Source: Marisediminitalea lipolytica (GTDB lineage: Bacteria > Pseudomonadota > Gammaproteobacteria > Enterobacterales > Alteromonadaceae). Taken from it: a stretch of DNA of 64,000 nt. Where the stretch lies: contig NZ_MJIC01000010.1 in assembly GCF_001758465.1 (NCBI RefSeq), positions 682,001-746,000 on the forward strand. The letters are read 5' to 3'. Shown in pieces: positions 26,366 to 35,789 of the stretch. The notes beneath the pieces were generated by a model. The model made no database searches. It was given only the letters and a program-made list of their open reading frames with translations, and was not told the DNA's origin. A program made the translations under genes and the position numbers. Each line of letters opens with the position of its first letter. The stretch's first letter is position 1.

Positions 26366-27161
26366 GTTTTCCCGCTGGTTGCTTGCTGTTTTCTGCCTTA
26401 CTACCACGGCTCAGGCACTGGAACTGCAAGGCGAACTGACACAGGGCAGTTTATTGCGTAGTGAAGTACCCGCCGGCGCCTCGGTGTGGCTCGATGACAA
26501 ACCGGTAAAGGTGCTGGCTGACGGTAAATTTGTTATCGGTTTTGGCCGCGATGCCGAACTTACCCATGTTCTGCGCTGGCAGTTACCGGGCGAACCTGCA
26601 CAAACCAAAACAATCACACTCAGTGCCCGTGAATACCCGACGCAGCGAATCGAAGGCGTGCCTCAGGCTATGGTCACACCGCCCGAAAGTGTGCTGGCAA
26701 GAATTAAAGATGACAACTGGCGGGTAGCGAAAGCCCGTAAAACCAGCAGCGAACTCAGCTACTTTGCCAATGAATTCAGGTGGCCGGCAGAAGGGCCGAT
26801 CACCGGAGTTTACGGCAGTCAGCGTATATTTAACGGTGTGCCAAAGCGCCCGCATTATGGCGTAGATGTTGGTGCCCCTAAAGGAACAACGGTAGTTGCC
26901 CCGGTAGGCGGCATAGTCACCCTGGCAGAGCCGGACCTGTATTACTCTGGCGGTACGATTATTATCGACCATGGCCTTGGGGTAAATTCTACTTTTTTGC
27001 ACCTGAGCAAACTCACGGTTAAAACCGGCGACAAAGTTACTCAGGGGCAGAAAATAGGGGAAATCGGTGCTACCGGCAGAGCGACCGGGCCCCATCTGGA
27101 CTGGCGGATTAACTGGTTTAGTGAACGCCTGGATCCGGCACTGTTAGTACCGGCCCGGTAG
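26358..27161 (+). CDS. M23 family metallopeptidase (LytM domain), exported
   Basis: 267 residues with a signal peptide (about 1-20, ending AQA), an N-terminal beta-rich domain and a C-terminal LytM domain. The first zinc motif HYGVD is intact, and HLSKL supplies another His, but the usual HxH reads HLD (GPHLDWRI), so Asp may replace the second zinc-ligand His. Probably acts on peptidoglycan in the periplasm; other M23 proteins with GPHLDW exist as I recall, so it need not be inactive. AAAGGGG lies before both TTG 26355 and GTG 26358; the start could be either. Overlaps the QueD-like gene. Confidence 0.85.
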   Translation: MIKFSRWLLAVFCLTTTAQALELQGELTQGSLLRSEVPAGASVWLDDKPVKVLADGKFVIGFGRDAELTHVLRWQLPGEPAQTKTITLSAREYPTQRIEGVPQAMVTPPESVLARIKDDNWRVAKARKTSSELSYFANEFRWPAEGPITGVYGSQRIFNGVPKRPHYGVDVGAPKGTTVVAPVGGIVTLAEPDLYYSGGTIIIDHGLGVNSTFLHLSKLTVKTGDKVTQGQKIGEIGATGRATGPHLDWRINWFSERLDPALLVPAR

Positions 27162-27188
27162 ATATCAGACTAAGCGCGGCTTAATGGC

Positions 27189-28970
27189 TTAACAGCCAAG
27201 CCACGTCGCTGCTTTGTTGTTGTCAGTAATTTGCAGCACACAGCTTTGTGGTGGCGCTGCCACCAATGGCATGGCCAGTTCCATGATTCGTCCATCACGG
27301 ATAACCGTTAATAACATGGTCCCACTGCGCTCTACACTAAGCATGCGCTGTAGCAATTTTGTGTTAACCACGTATCCATCTGCTGCAATCAGTTTATCGT
27401 CAATTTGCAGGCCCGCTTGTGCGGCGGCAGAACCTTCCTGAACAGACTGAATAAGCAACCCGGTATCCAGGTCTTTACTGACTGCGCCAAAATCAAAGCG
27501 TGGAGCAACCTTACCGGAGGGTAAGGATTCGCCGCCTTTATCCTGCAGCGACAACGGCGCTTGCAAGCTATGGCTTACACCAATGGATTCAAGCAACGTA
27601 GTCAGATTAACGTCTTCGGTGCCGTACACCACGCTGGCCAGATAATCACTGACATCTACCTTAAGGTTTTCGCGACATAACCGGTCTATAACGTCGGCAG
27701 GTGTGCCACTCTCATCGCCAAATTCTGCCCACAGTAAACGCATTAAATCATCAAGGTTACAGGTGTTCCCGCTGCGTTGTCGTAACAGTAGATCCAGCCC
27801 CAGCGCCACAATGCCGCCTTTATTGTAGTAACTCACAATGTTATTGACTGAGCCCGCATCCTGCTTGTAAAACTTATTCCAGGCATAAAAGCTCGACTCG
27901 GCAATACTTTGTTTAAAACGACCGGCATTGCGATAAAGACGGGTCAGATTCTGCGCGACGATTTTAAAGTATCGCTCTGGTGGGATAACGCCGACGCGGG
28001 CGAGGGTGACGTCATCATAAAAGCTGGTAAATCCTTCATAAATCCACAGCTGGTCGGTATAGGTTTCCTGGCTTAAATCCGGCTTAACCATGACATCGGG
28101 CTTGATACGCTTAACATGCCAGGTGTGAAATAATTCATGGCTGCACAGGCTGATAAAATTAACATAGCTGTCGTTGAGTTCGTCTGGCTCGCCCTGTAGA
28201 GGTAATTCAAAGCGCGGAAACAGCAGGGCGGTGGAGCTGCGATGCTCAAGACCACCATAGCCTTGATCGGCAATCAAGGTCATAAACAGATAATGCTTAA
28301 CCGGATAGGGTTTACCAAACAGATTAAGGTGATGGGCACAGACTTTTTCCAGATCGCTGCAAAGGCGTGGCATATCGTACTGCGTTTTACCACTGAACAT
28401 CAGAGTGAAAGTTACACCGTCAACATCGAAATCGGCGCTGGTACACACCCCCATAAAGATGGGGTGGTCAATTAACTCGGCATAATCTTGGCTGCTAAAC
28501 TGATTGTCTGCTACATGGGGCAGTGTCGTCTTTATTTGCCAGCCGTGCCGGTCTGCAGGCACATCAATAAAGACTTCACAGGGTAAGGATTCAAATCCTG
28601 ATACGCTGACAAACACACTGGTCCCGTTACAAAACGCATATTCATCATTGATGTAGGCGCTTCGCACAGACAGGTCGAAGGCATACACCTGATAGTGAAT
28701 TTCTACTGCTTGTCCCTGAGTATCAAGTTGCCATTGCTGCTTATCGAGTAAGGTTACTTTTATCGGGGCTCCGGTTTTATCCTTAGCTGAAAAATTTACC
28801 ATGTTGCGGGAAAAATCCCTGACCATGTAGCTACCCGGGATCCAGGTTGGCAAACTTACAGTGAGCTGCTGCTCGTTATGCGCAGGTATTGACACGTTCA
28901 CAGCAAACAAATGCTGACTGACTGAATCAATGGATAAACTGTATTGCAGGGCGGGTGATTGTTGCGCCAT
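27189..28970 (-). CDS. M61 family peptidase (glycyl aminopeptidase-like) with PDZ domain
   Basis: 593-residue zinc peptidase. The N-terminal beta-domain has LPTWIPGSYMVRDFSRN; the zinc site is HELFHTWH with downstream Glu in IYEGFTSFYDD; a PDZ domain (LDTGLLIQSVQEGSAAAQ) occupies the C-terminal region. Start chosen at MAQQ because GAGG lies 8 bases upstream; two upstream in-frame ATGs (28991, 29009) lack a site. No signal peptide is visible, so probably cytosolic. Substrates of this family in gammaproteobacteria are not well established. Confidence 0.88.
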   Translation of the reverse strand: MAQQSPALQYSLSIDSVSQHLFAVNVSIPAHNEQQLTVSLPTWIPGSYMVRDFSRNMVNFSAKDKTGAPIKVTLLDKQQWQLDTQGQAVEIHYQVYAFDLSVRSAYINDEYAFCNGTSVFVSVSGFESLPCEVFIDVPADRHGWQIKTTLPHVADNQFSSQDYAELIDHPIFMGVCTSADFDVDGVTFTLMFSGKTQYDMPRLCSDLEKVCAHHLNLFGKPYPVKHYLFMTLIADQGYGGLEHRSSTALLFPRFELPLQGEPDELNDSYVNFISLCSHELFHTWHVKRIKPDVMVKPDLSQETYTDQLWIYEGFTSFYDDVTLARVGVIPPERYFKIVAQNLTRLYRNAGRFKQSIAESSFYAWNKFYKQDAGSVNNIVSYYNKGGIVALGLDLLLRQRSGNTCNLDDLMRLLWAEFGDESGTPADVIDRLCRENLKVDVSDYLASVVYGTEDVNLTTLLESIGVSHSLQAPLSLQDKGGESLPSGKVAPRFDFGAVSKDLDTGLLIQSVQEGSAAAQAGLQIDDKLIAADGYVVNTKLLQRMLSVERSGTMLLTVIRDGRIMELAMPLVAAPPQSCVLQITDNNKAATWLGC

Positions 28971-29074
28971 TCCAAGTACCTCTGACTTCATGTCGTTATG
29001 TGAATGCACATGAATAAGTTGTGAAATATTTAAAATATGATTATATAGCTATAGTGATTGCGATTCAGTTTTAA

Positions 29075-29755
29075 ATGATGGCCGTAGCAAAAAACATGTC
29101 TCTAAACAGCGCCGATATCCATAGTTTACAGTCTCTTATGCCTGGCAGCGTGGTGGATTTACAGATCTCCACACCCACTGCGCCTAAACGTGTAAAAACG
29201 GGCTATATTGGCGGTGACTTTCCTCATTGCTTGCTTTTTCAGGTGCCTGCTGAATCTCGCTGGGGCTATCTCGGCGATGTGTTGGTGCCAGACAACGAAG
29301 TCGTGATCCGCTATGTGCTTGAGGGCGGCGAAGGCAAGGTGATTGCCTTTCGTTCCAAAGTCATCAAGGTCATCAAACACCCTGTTGCCATTCTTTTTGT
29401 CCAGTTGCCGACGATGTTGCAAACCCTGGCGTTACGTAAGCACAAGCGCTGGACACCGGGTATTCAGGCGCAAATCAATACGGTGGGCGAAAAAGATACC
29501 CTCAGCAGTGGATGTATGATTGTGGATGTGTCATTGCAAGGCTGTCGTTGTGTGTTGGAATCCAGAGATGATTTTCCGCTACTGGATAATGGTAAAACCA
29601 TTCATTTAAGTCTGGCCAGCGAAACCGATCAGAATATAAAAGGGATTATCAAGAATAGCCGCTCCACTGAGGATAAGGCGTTTTACGGCGTTCAGTTTAC
29701 GGCTAACGAAGAAGTTGTTAAAAAATTGTTGGATCGTTTCATCATTGACCTATAG
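29075..29755 (+). CDS. PilZ domain protein with YcgR-like N-terminal domain
   Basis: 226 residues. The N-terminal domain (about 1-115) resembles the YcgR flagellar-brake domain; the PilZ domain follows with the c-di-GMP signature RKHKR (Arg121, Arg125) and DVSLQG (Asp151, Ser153, Gly156), so binding of c-di-GMP is expected. It probably links c-di-GMP to motility or surface behaviour. No flagellar genes are near. The ATG has no clear ribosome-binding site; a second ATG follows directly. Confidence 0.87.
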   Translation: MMAVAKNMSLNSADIHSLQSLMPGSVVDLQISTPTAPKRVKTGYIGGDFPHCLLFQVPAESRWGYLGDVLVPDNEVVIRYVLEGGEGKVIAFRSKVIKVIKHPVAILFVQLPTMLQTLALRKHKRWTPGIQAQINTVGEKDTLSSGCMIVDVSLQGCRCVLESRDDFPLLDNGKTIHLSLASETDQNIKGIIKNSRSTEDKAFYGVQFTANEEVVKKLLDRFIIDL

Positions 29756-29848
29756 GATAGTGCAGTGGCTGGTTGTACCAGCTGCCAACTGAGGGGCAGT
29801 CGGGCCTTCAAATTCCTTACGCTATTACGTCAGACAATGGTGAAGATA

Positions 29849-30310
29849 ATGCGCGATATAGAAAGATTATTTAACGAATATTCAGAAAGCCATATGAATC
29901 CGACCAACAAACTTATTCATTCGCTTGCTGTACCTGCCATTTATTTCTCGGTCATCGGACTCATCTGGTCAATCCCGGTGCCTGACTTTGTTGCTCAGTA
30001 CGATATCAATTTTGCTCACATTATCGCTGTACCGGTATTGTATTATTATTTTCTACTGTCTGGTCCTATTGGTGCAGCCATGACCTTACTGACCATAGCC
30101 TGCTTTCTGTTACTGGAACAAATAGCGGCTTCGACGGTGGCGGTCTGGCAGGTAAGTGTCGGTGTATTTATCATCATGTGGATCCTGCAATTTGTCGGCC
30201 ACGCTATCGAGGGTAAACGCCCCTCGTTTTTTACTGATTTACGGTTTTTGCTGATTGGTCCGGCCTGGGTGTGGGGCGGCTGGCTTAAGCGATTTAACAT
30301 CAATTATTAA
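29849..30310 (+). CDS. DUF962 / Mpo1-like membrane protein
   Basis: 153-residue integral membrane protein with about four helices. The N-terminal RLFNEYSESHMNPTNKLIHSLAVP and the later QFVGHAIEGKRPSF carry the conserved His residues of the DUF962 family. Yeast Mpo1 is an Fe-dependent dioxygenase in fatty-acid alpha-oxidation; bacterial function is unproven. The ATG at 29849 gives the normal N-terminus; ATG 29837 and GTG 29765 are upstream alternatives. Confidence 0.82.
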   Translation: MRDIERLFNEYSESHMNPTNKLIHSLAVPAIYFSVIGLIWSIPVPDFVAQYDINFAHIIAVPVLYYYFLLSGPIGAAMTLLTIACFLLLEQIAASTVAVWQVSVGVFIIMWILQFVGHAIEGKRPSFFTDLRFLLIGPAWVWGGWLKRFNINY

Positions 30311-30418
30311 AGCGGGCGGGTGTATGGCAATTGTTTAAAATATAGACGTCATAAACCACAACAACCTCTTACCAGCCACACAAGTGCGATAAATCGTAAG
30401 CCAATTACGACTAAGTCC

Positions 30419-30447
30419 TTATTCACTCGATGTTTTACACGTATAAT
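30419..30447 (+). promoter_or_regulatory. promoter of the LytS-type kinase gene
   Basis: TTATTC (30419-30424), a 17-bp spacer and consensus TATAAT (30442-30447). The -10 ends only 7 bp before the ATG at 30455, so the transcript may start at or next to the start codon. Confidence 0.55.
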
Positions 30448-30454
30448 GCGATAG

Positions 30455-31552
30455 ATGAATAAACTATCTGGTACCTTTGTGCTGAAGTGGCAGCGACTTT
30501 TCGAAAATAATGAACGCCTGTTTTGGGTGCTGCATACCGCCGGTTGGGCAGGGTTTGCTGTTGTCTATTATATCGGGTCGTTTTTGCACGAAGTGCGTCC
30601 GATCTTTCTGTTTATTATCATCCTGAATTCCTATGCTGGCTGGATTTTAACCATTCCGCTGCGCTATGTGTATCGCTGGGCGCGAAATCAAAGTGCGGTC
30701 AGGCTGCTGGCGACTGTGCTGGTGTCATCGTACATTGTGGCGTTACTTTGGGCGGTTGTTAAAAACGTCAACTACTGGGAAATCTATAAACACGGGTTCC
30801 GTCCGGATGCCTGGTACATGTATTTCAGTAACACTATCGATTCAATGATCATGATTGGGTGCTGGAGCGGTCTGTATTTTGGCATTAAAAACTTTGAAAT
30901 GTTGCAGCGCGAGAAGCAAAATGCGCTGAAAGCCAGCACTATGGCGCATCAGGCCCACCTCAAAATGCTGCGTTACCAGTTAAACCCGCATTTTTTGTTT
31001 AATACCCTCAATGCCATTTCTACTTTAATTTTGATGAAGAATAACGATACCGCTGAAGCTATGGTGTCGCGCCTGAGTGACTTTTTGCGTTATTCACTGG
31101 ATAACGATCCCATAAAAAAAGTGGCATTGGGACAAGAAATCAAAGCCTTACGTTTATATCTTGAGATTGAAAAAGTTCGCTTCGGGGAACGCCTGGAAGT
31201 CATCTGGAACATTGAAGAAGATTGCGAAAGCGCAATGGTTCCCAGTATGATACTGCAACCTATCGTGGAAAATGCCATAAAGCATGCTATCTCTAAATTA
31301 GAGCACGCAGGCAGGCTGACTATTGATGCCCGGCGGTTCGGGAACGAGTTGTTGCTGGATGTGGCAGATAACGGTCCCGGAGCAGATATTGTCGATGGTC
31401 AGCTAAGCCGCACTGGTGGTGTAGGCTTACCCAATATCAAAGAGCGCCTGCATGCGCTGTATAACAGAAATTTTGCCTTTACTGTCGAGCACAATCAGCC
31501 CCAGGGCGTGCGGGTCAGTTTACGAATTCCTTATGATGTAAAGGATTGTTAA
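30455..31552 (+). CDS. LytS/YehU-type sensor histidine kinase
   Basis: 365 residues: four predicted membrane helices in the first 150 residues, a short linker, the His_kinase domain with phospho-acceptor His179 (YQLNPHFLFNTLNA), and an HATPase domain with N box (IVENAIKHA), DNGPG and GVGLPNIKERL. There is no separate periplasmic sensor domain, so the signal probably acts in the membrane. Pairs with the LytTR regulator starting 3 bp downstream. No ribosome-binding site is visible at the ATG, fitting a leaderless start. Confidence 0.92.
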   Translation: MNKLSGTFVLKWQRLFENNERLFWVLHTAGWAGFAVVYYIGSFLHEVRPIFLFIIILNSYAGWILTIPLRYVYRWARNQSAVRLLATVLVSSYIVALLWAVVKNVNYWEIYKHGFRPDAWYMYFSNTIDSMIMIGCWSGLYFGIKNFEMLQREKQNALKASTMAHQAHLKMLRYQLNPHFLFNTLNAISTLILMKNNDTAEAMVSRLSDFLRYSLDNDPIKKVALGQEIKALRLYLEIEKVRFGERLEVIWNIEEDCESAMVPSMILQPIVENAIKHAISKLEHAGRLTIDARRFGNELLLDVADNGPGADIVDGQLSRTGGVGLPNIKERLHALYNRNFAFTVEHNQPQGVRVSLRIPYDVKDC

Positions 31553-31554
31553 TA

Positions 31555-32382
31555 ATGAGTCAGTCAAAAATTAAAACTATCATCGTTGATGACGAACCTC
31601 TGGCCCGTGCCGGGTTGCGCATTCGTCTGGAAAAATTTGACGATGTTGAAGTGGTGGTAGAGTGTCAGAATGGCCTGGACGCCGTTAGCATGATTTCTCA
31701 GCACCGCCCAGATCTGGTTTTCCTGGATATCCAGATGCCCGGATTAAATGGTTTTCAGGTAATTAATAAGCTTAAAGAGCTTAAGCAACCAATTCCTATG
31801 ATTATCTTCGTTACGGCCTACGACAGTTATGCCATCAAGGCCTTCGATGTTCATGCCCTGGATTATCTGTTAAAACCCGCTGATGATGAGCGCCTGAGCA
31901 CGGCGATCAGCAAGGTTCGTGAGTATTTTTCAACCCAGAATCAGGATGAGCAGTCCCGCAAGCTGGTTAATCTGGTGGCAGAACTGACCGGCGATGATTG
32001 TGAAGAAATTTTACGCAAGCTGGCTAATGGTGAAGCCGTAGAGACCAATCCTTACCCGGATGTGCTGGCAATTAAAGATGGGTCTGAAGTGACCCGGGTG
32101 AATGTAGCGGATATCCAGTGGATTGACGCTGCCGGCGACTACATGTGCGTGCATGCACTGGATGGCATGCACATCATGCGTAAGACCATGAAAGAACTGG
32201 AACAGGAATTAAACCCACAGTTGTTTGTACGGGTCCACCGGTCGGCGATTGCCAATATTCGCTACGTTAAAAAGCTGGTCAGTCATATCAGTGGTGAATA
32301 TCATCTGATCCTGAGTAATGACACCGAATTAAAAGTCAGTCGCAGTCATCGCGATAAAGTTAAAGCCGCGATGAAAATGTAA
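31555..32382 (+). CDS. LytTR family response regulator
   Basis: 275 residues: receiver domain with Asp58 (FLDIQMPG) and the Lys in LLKPADD, then a C-terminal LytTR DNA-binding domain (about 176-275, with FVRVHRSAIANIRYV and ELKVSRSHRD). ATG at 31555 with AAGGA 9 bases upstream is preferred to TTG 31546. Coupled to the LytS-type kinase. Targets are unknown. A strong terminator closes the pair. Confidence 0.93.
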   Translation: MSQSKIKTIIVDDEPLARAGLRIRLEKFDDVEVVVECQNGLDAVSMISQHRPDLVFLDIQMPGLNGFQVINKLKELKQPIPMIIFVTAYDSYAIKAFDVHALDYLLKPADDERLSTAISKVREYFSTQNQDEQSRKLVNLVAELTGDDCEEILRKLANGEAVETNPYPDVLAIKDGSEVTRVNVADIQWIDAAGDYMCVHALDGMHIMRKTMKELEQELNPQLFVRVHRSAIANIRYVKKLVSHISGEYHLILSNDTELKVSRSHRDKVKAAMKM

Positions 32383-32405
32383 CATCAGGCTTTTCAAAAG
32401 CTAAC

Positions 32406-32436
32406 AAAACGGCGCTAAAATGAAGCGCCGTTTTTT
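32406..32436. terminator. bidirectional terminator between the LytTR regulator and pfkA
   Basis: AAAACGGCGCT / AGCGCCGTTTT with an AAAATGA loop and T-run; lies between convergent stop codons. Confidence 0.92.
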
Positions 32437-32452
32437 ATGCCCGGTTAAGTCT

Positions 32453-33466
32453 TCAGCCCAGGCCCCAGTGATGACGTTCGTTAAGCATGGTCAGCATGGT
32501 GTGGGTGAGGGGAGACGACAGTGCCTTTTTGTTTTCCCAGGTCTGTTCCAGCGGAATTTCTACCGGTTCGTTATTGTGCACGCCCACCATAATACCGCTC
32601 TTATCTTCTTCCACGCATTTTACCGCATGCACACCCAGCAACGTCGCCAGCATACGGTCCTGACTCACCGGTGAACCGCCCCGTTGAATATGCCCCAGGG
32701 TAACCGGGCGTACTTCGCCGCCGGTAAGGGTTTCCAGCTGCGTGGCTAAATCGCTGATGCCTGCTGGCCAGAGGTTTTCAGTTAGCACGATAATAAAGCT
32801 TTCATGTCCGTAACGCTGACGGTGAATAGCGAGCTGCTGATGGATGTTATCCAGCGTGGTTTGCGTATCCTTAAACAGCTCCGGCAAAATGACATAGTTT
32901 GCCGCACCGGCTATGGCTGCGCAGGCTCCCAGAAAACCGGCGTGACGGCCCATTACTTCCACCAGAAAGATACGTTCGAAGGCATCGGCAGTATCACGGA
33001 CTTTATCTATGGAATCCATCGCGGTTTCGATAGCGGTGTAATAGCCAATGGTGGCATCAGTGCCGTAAATATCGTTATCAATAGTGCCCGGCAGACCAAT
33101 TACATCACCGTTCCAGTAGTTGGCCAGATGCCTGGCCCCATGAAAAGAGCCATCGCCACCAATAACCAGCAAGGCGTCAATGGCCAGTTCATCGAGATGT
33201 TTGGCTGCCAGTCGGGCGGAGGCCTCTTCCTTGAACTCTTTACATCGGGCACTGCGTAAGATAGTGCCACCACGCTGAATAATGTTGTGCACTTTTTTGC
33301 TGTCCAGTTTTCGCCAGTCTGCACTGAGTAAGCCGTTGTAGCCATGCTCAAAGCCAATTACCGAATGGCCCTTACCCTCACTGGCAACCACTATGGCGCG
33401 AATACAGGCGTTCATGCCTGGCGCGTCGCCACCGGATGTCAGCACCGCTATTCTTTTGTTGGTCAT
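32453..33466 (-). CDS. pfkA: ATP-dependent 6-phosphofructokinase
   Basis: 337 residues; phosphorylates fructose 6-phosphate in glycolysis. Motifs LTSGGDAPGMNA (9-20), GGDGS (103-107) and PGTIDND (126-132, catalytic Asp130) are present. Gly at the GGDGS and PGTID positions indicates ATP rather than pyrophosphate as donor. HIQRGGSP lies in the C-terminal half. Start at MTNKR with AAGGAA just upstream; an in-frame ATG at 33499 lacks support. The leader carries a small CAACC-GGGA-GGTTG hairpin. Stands alone. Confidence 0.95.
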   Translation of the reverse strand: MTNKRIAVLTSGGDAPGMNACIRAIVVASEGKGHSVIGFEHGYNGLLSADWRKLDSKKVHNIIQRGGTILRSARCKEFKEEASARLAAKHLDELAIDALLVIGGDGSFHGARHLANYWNGDVIGLPGTIDNDIYGTDATIGYYTAIETAMDSIDKVRDTADAFERIFLVEVMGRHAGFLGACAAIAGAANYVILPELFKDTQTTLDNIHQQLAIHRQRYGHESFIIVLTENLWPAGISDLATQLETLTGGEVRPVTLGHIQRGGSPVSQDRMLATLLGVHAVKCVEEDKSGIMVGVHNNEPVEIPLEQTWENKKALSSPLTHTMLTMLNERHHWGLG

Positions 33467-33690
33467 AGGTGTTCCTTTTACAATTTGAAACAAATCCAAC
33501 CGGGAGGTTGATTGAATTTGTTATCGCTTCTGGCGTCCAAGTTTGAGTATGATATTTAACGTTAATCTTCAGAATTGTGCTTTTGTGGTGTTTACAGGGT
33601 TACTGCGATCGTGAATAAACACTGGCACGTAAGTACATAGATTGTCAGTTAAATCACACGGTGCCAAGCGTATTTTGACAGGAAGTGATA

Positions 33691-34539
33691 ATGAAAAAAA
33701 GTTTGTTGATTGCGATCATCTTTTTACTGGGCGGATGTTCGACAAAATTTACCTACAATAACCTTGATTGGATGGTCCACTGGTACATTGATGACTATGT
33801 TTCCTTGTCAGACAATCAGGAAGCGGTGTTTGATGAGTATTTTGCCAACTGGCAAAACTGGCATCGAAACGAGGAACTGGAAAAATACACTGCCCACCTC
33901 AAAGCCTTAAAAGCAGACCTTGAGCGTGACCAGTTAACCGCCGCTCAAATTGAAAAGCACTTAACCGACAGCCGTCAGCATTGGGAAAGAGTGCGCGACC
34001 ATGTCAGCCCGGAGCTGGCCAGACTGGCCCTCGAGCTTACTGACAAGCAGGTTGATTCTTTGTTTGCCGAACTGGCAGAAGAAAATGACGAAATACGTGA
34101 ATCCATCGAAAAATTCAGCGAGAAGTCTGCAGCAGAACAACTGGAACAGCGCTTAGATGATGCTGAAGACAGTGTCAGTGATTTTATTGGTCGTTTGAAT
34201 GATGACCAGGTCACTATTATCGAGCGCTATGTAGGTGAATTTGGCAGTACTCGTAAGTTATGGCTGAAATACCGTGAAGAGTTTCAACAGGCTGCCAGAA
34301 CCATGATTGACGGCCGGGCTTCTAATCCGAATTTTGTAGTCGATTTTGTGGCGTTAATGACACATCCTGACAAGTTTCGCAGTGAAGCCTACGTGCAGTT
34401 GCAACAGCAAAATACCAAGGTGTATTCGCGCATGGCAGAAGAACTGTTTTATACCCTGAACAACAAACAAAAAAGAAAGCTAATCAGTAAGATTGACGAT
34501 ATGATTGACGACTTTGAGTACCTCATGAGTAATGATTAG
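33691..34539 (+). CDS. DUF6279-type lipoprotein
   Basis: 282-residue predicted lipoprotein: signal peptide with lipobox LGGC (Cys16), then YNNLDWMVHWYIDDYVSLS and a long, highly charged helical region with coiled-coil character (EELAEENDEIRESIEKF). The pattern is that of the DUF6279 family, function unknown. AGGAAG precedes the ATG at 33691. Its stop is directly followed by the TTG of the next gene, so both are likely co-transcribed. Confidence 0.82.
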   Translation: MKKSLLIAIIFLLGGCSTKFTYNNLDWMVHWYIDDYVSLSDNQEAVFDEYFANWQNWHRNEELEKYTAHLKALKADLERDQLTAAQIEKHLTDSRQHWERVRDHVSPELARLALELTDKQVDSLFAELAEENDEIRESIEKFSEKSAAEQLEQRLDDAEDSVSDFIGRLNDDQVTIIERYVGEFGSTRKLWLKYREEFQQAARTMIDGRASNPNFVVDFVALMTHPDKFRSEAYVQLQQQNTKVYSRMAEELFYTLNNKQKRKLISKIDDMIDDFEYLMSND

Positions 34540-35457
34540 TTGGAAAGTAGTTACCGGCCTGTTCTGGGCTTTAGTTTATCGCTGATTACCGCCGTTCTGT
34601 GGGGCGTGTTACCGCTCTTTTTAAAAGTTTGCCTGGCGGTAATGGATAGCCAGACCATCACGTTATATCGTTTTGTTGCCGCCGCCGTTTTGGTGGGGGC
34701 AATGCTGTTTTATCGCCGTCAGTTACCGGCTTTTTTTAGCTATCCGAAAGCCGTTAAGCAATTAGCTGTTGCCTGTACCCTGATGCTGGTGATCAACTAT
34801 GTGTTTAACGTGCTGGGGCTTAAATACCTGAGCCCGGGTAGTGTGCAGGTGTTTATGCAGCTCGCGCCATTTACCTTAATGATCGGCGGCATCGTGTTGT
34901 TTAAGGAAAAATTCAGTCGCTTACAGCTTTGGGGGGCCACTTCCTTGCTGATTGGTCTGGGGCTGTTCTTCAATCAACGCCTGCCGCAAATCATTGCCTC
35001 CGAAAGTGAAGATACCCTGGGTGTTGTGTTTATTGTTATTGCTGCGGTGACCTGGGCTGGTTATGCGCTTTGTCAGAAGCCGCTGATGAAAACCATGTCA
35101 GCTATGCAACTAACCCTTATAATCTACCTGATTGGCAGTGTAATGTTGCTACCTTTTACGCACCTTGGGGCAATTACACAAATGAATACGGTACAAGCGT
35201 GGTCTTTGGTCTTTTGCTGTTTTAACACCTTTATTGCTTATGGCGCGTTTACCGAAGCCATGCGGGTTTGGTCGGCATCGCGGGTCAGCGCTGTTATCGC
35301 TACTGCGCCTATTTTTACTTTTATTTCCATGGCCGTGGCTGAAGTGTTATTTCCTCACAGCTTTACCCAGCCAGAACTGGGTTTACTGGCAATTACTGGC
35401 GCTATTTTAGTGGTTAGTGGTTCTGTAATGGCGGCGCTCGGACGCGACGCCCGTTAG
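34540..35457 (+). CDS. EamA (DMT) family transporter
   Basis: 305-residue inner-membrane transporter with about ten helices in two EamA repeats (ITAVLWGVLPLFLK and AAVTWAGYALCQKPL open the two halves). Exports or imports small metabolites; substrate unknown. The start is a TTG immediately after the previous stop; the first helix begins within a few residues, leaving little room for another start. The final 4 bases overlap the stop of the convergent small lipoprotein gene. Confidence 0.88.
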   Translation: MESSYRPVLGFSLSLITAVLWGVLPLFLKVCLAVMDSQTITLYRFVAAAVLVGAMLFYRRQLPAFFSYPKAVKQLAVACTLMLVINYVFNVLGLKYLSPGSVQVFMQLAPFTLMIGGIVLFKEKFSRLQLWGATSLLIGLGLFFNQRLPQIIASESEDTLGVVFIVIAAVTWAGYALCQKPLMKTMSAMQLTLIIYLIGSVMLLPFTHLGAITQMNTVQAWSLVFCCFNTFIAYGAFTEAMRVWSASRVSAVIATAPIFTFISMAVAEVLFPHSFTQPELGLLAITGAILVVSGSVMAALGRDAR

Positions 35458-35759
35458 TTGTCCCTTGTTGGCGTTGACGGCACGGGTTGGCTGATGGGTT
35501 CTTCGCCTTTTTTACACACGGTGTCGTAATCATCGCGATAGAAGCGGAAATTCACACACTCATTTTCATATCGTTGACGGGCGGTCAGGGCCATTTGCGG
35601 ATTTTTAGGATTCTGAATGGCCTTTTGTAATACCTTACATTGTTGGTTCTGCGCTTTTATCTCCAGGATATCCTCGCAAAGATTGGACTGACTGGCACAG
35701 CCTGTCAGTGCCTGCAGAGAAGTGGTAATAGTTGCCACTAACAGGGTGTGTTTTAGCAT
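35454..35759 (-). CDS. small lipoprotein, unknown function
   Basis: 101 residues with a signal peptide and lipobox LTGC (Cys21). The mature part has five further Cys (in NLCEDI, QQCKVL, NECVNF, TVCKKG region) and a Pro/Thr-rich tail. No family recognised. It lies 30 bp upstream of nothing on its strand except the REC-TPR gene that ends at 35790 side, so its promoter is in or after that gene; co-transcription with the REC-TPR gene (30 bp gap, same strand) is likely. Confidence 0.7.
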   Translation of the reverse strand: MLKHTLLVATITTSLQALTGCASQSNLCEDILEIKAQNQQCKVLQKAIQNPKNPQMALTARQRYENECVNFRFYRDDYDTVCKKGEEPISQPVPSTPTRDN

Positions 35760-35789
35760 GATTGGCTTTCCTTACGGGACAATTAAAAA

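Noticed and set aside
26583-27095. 170-codon frame antisense to the M23 peptidase gene
   Set aside because: Antisense shadow with no domain and no ribosome-binding site.
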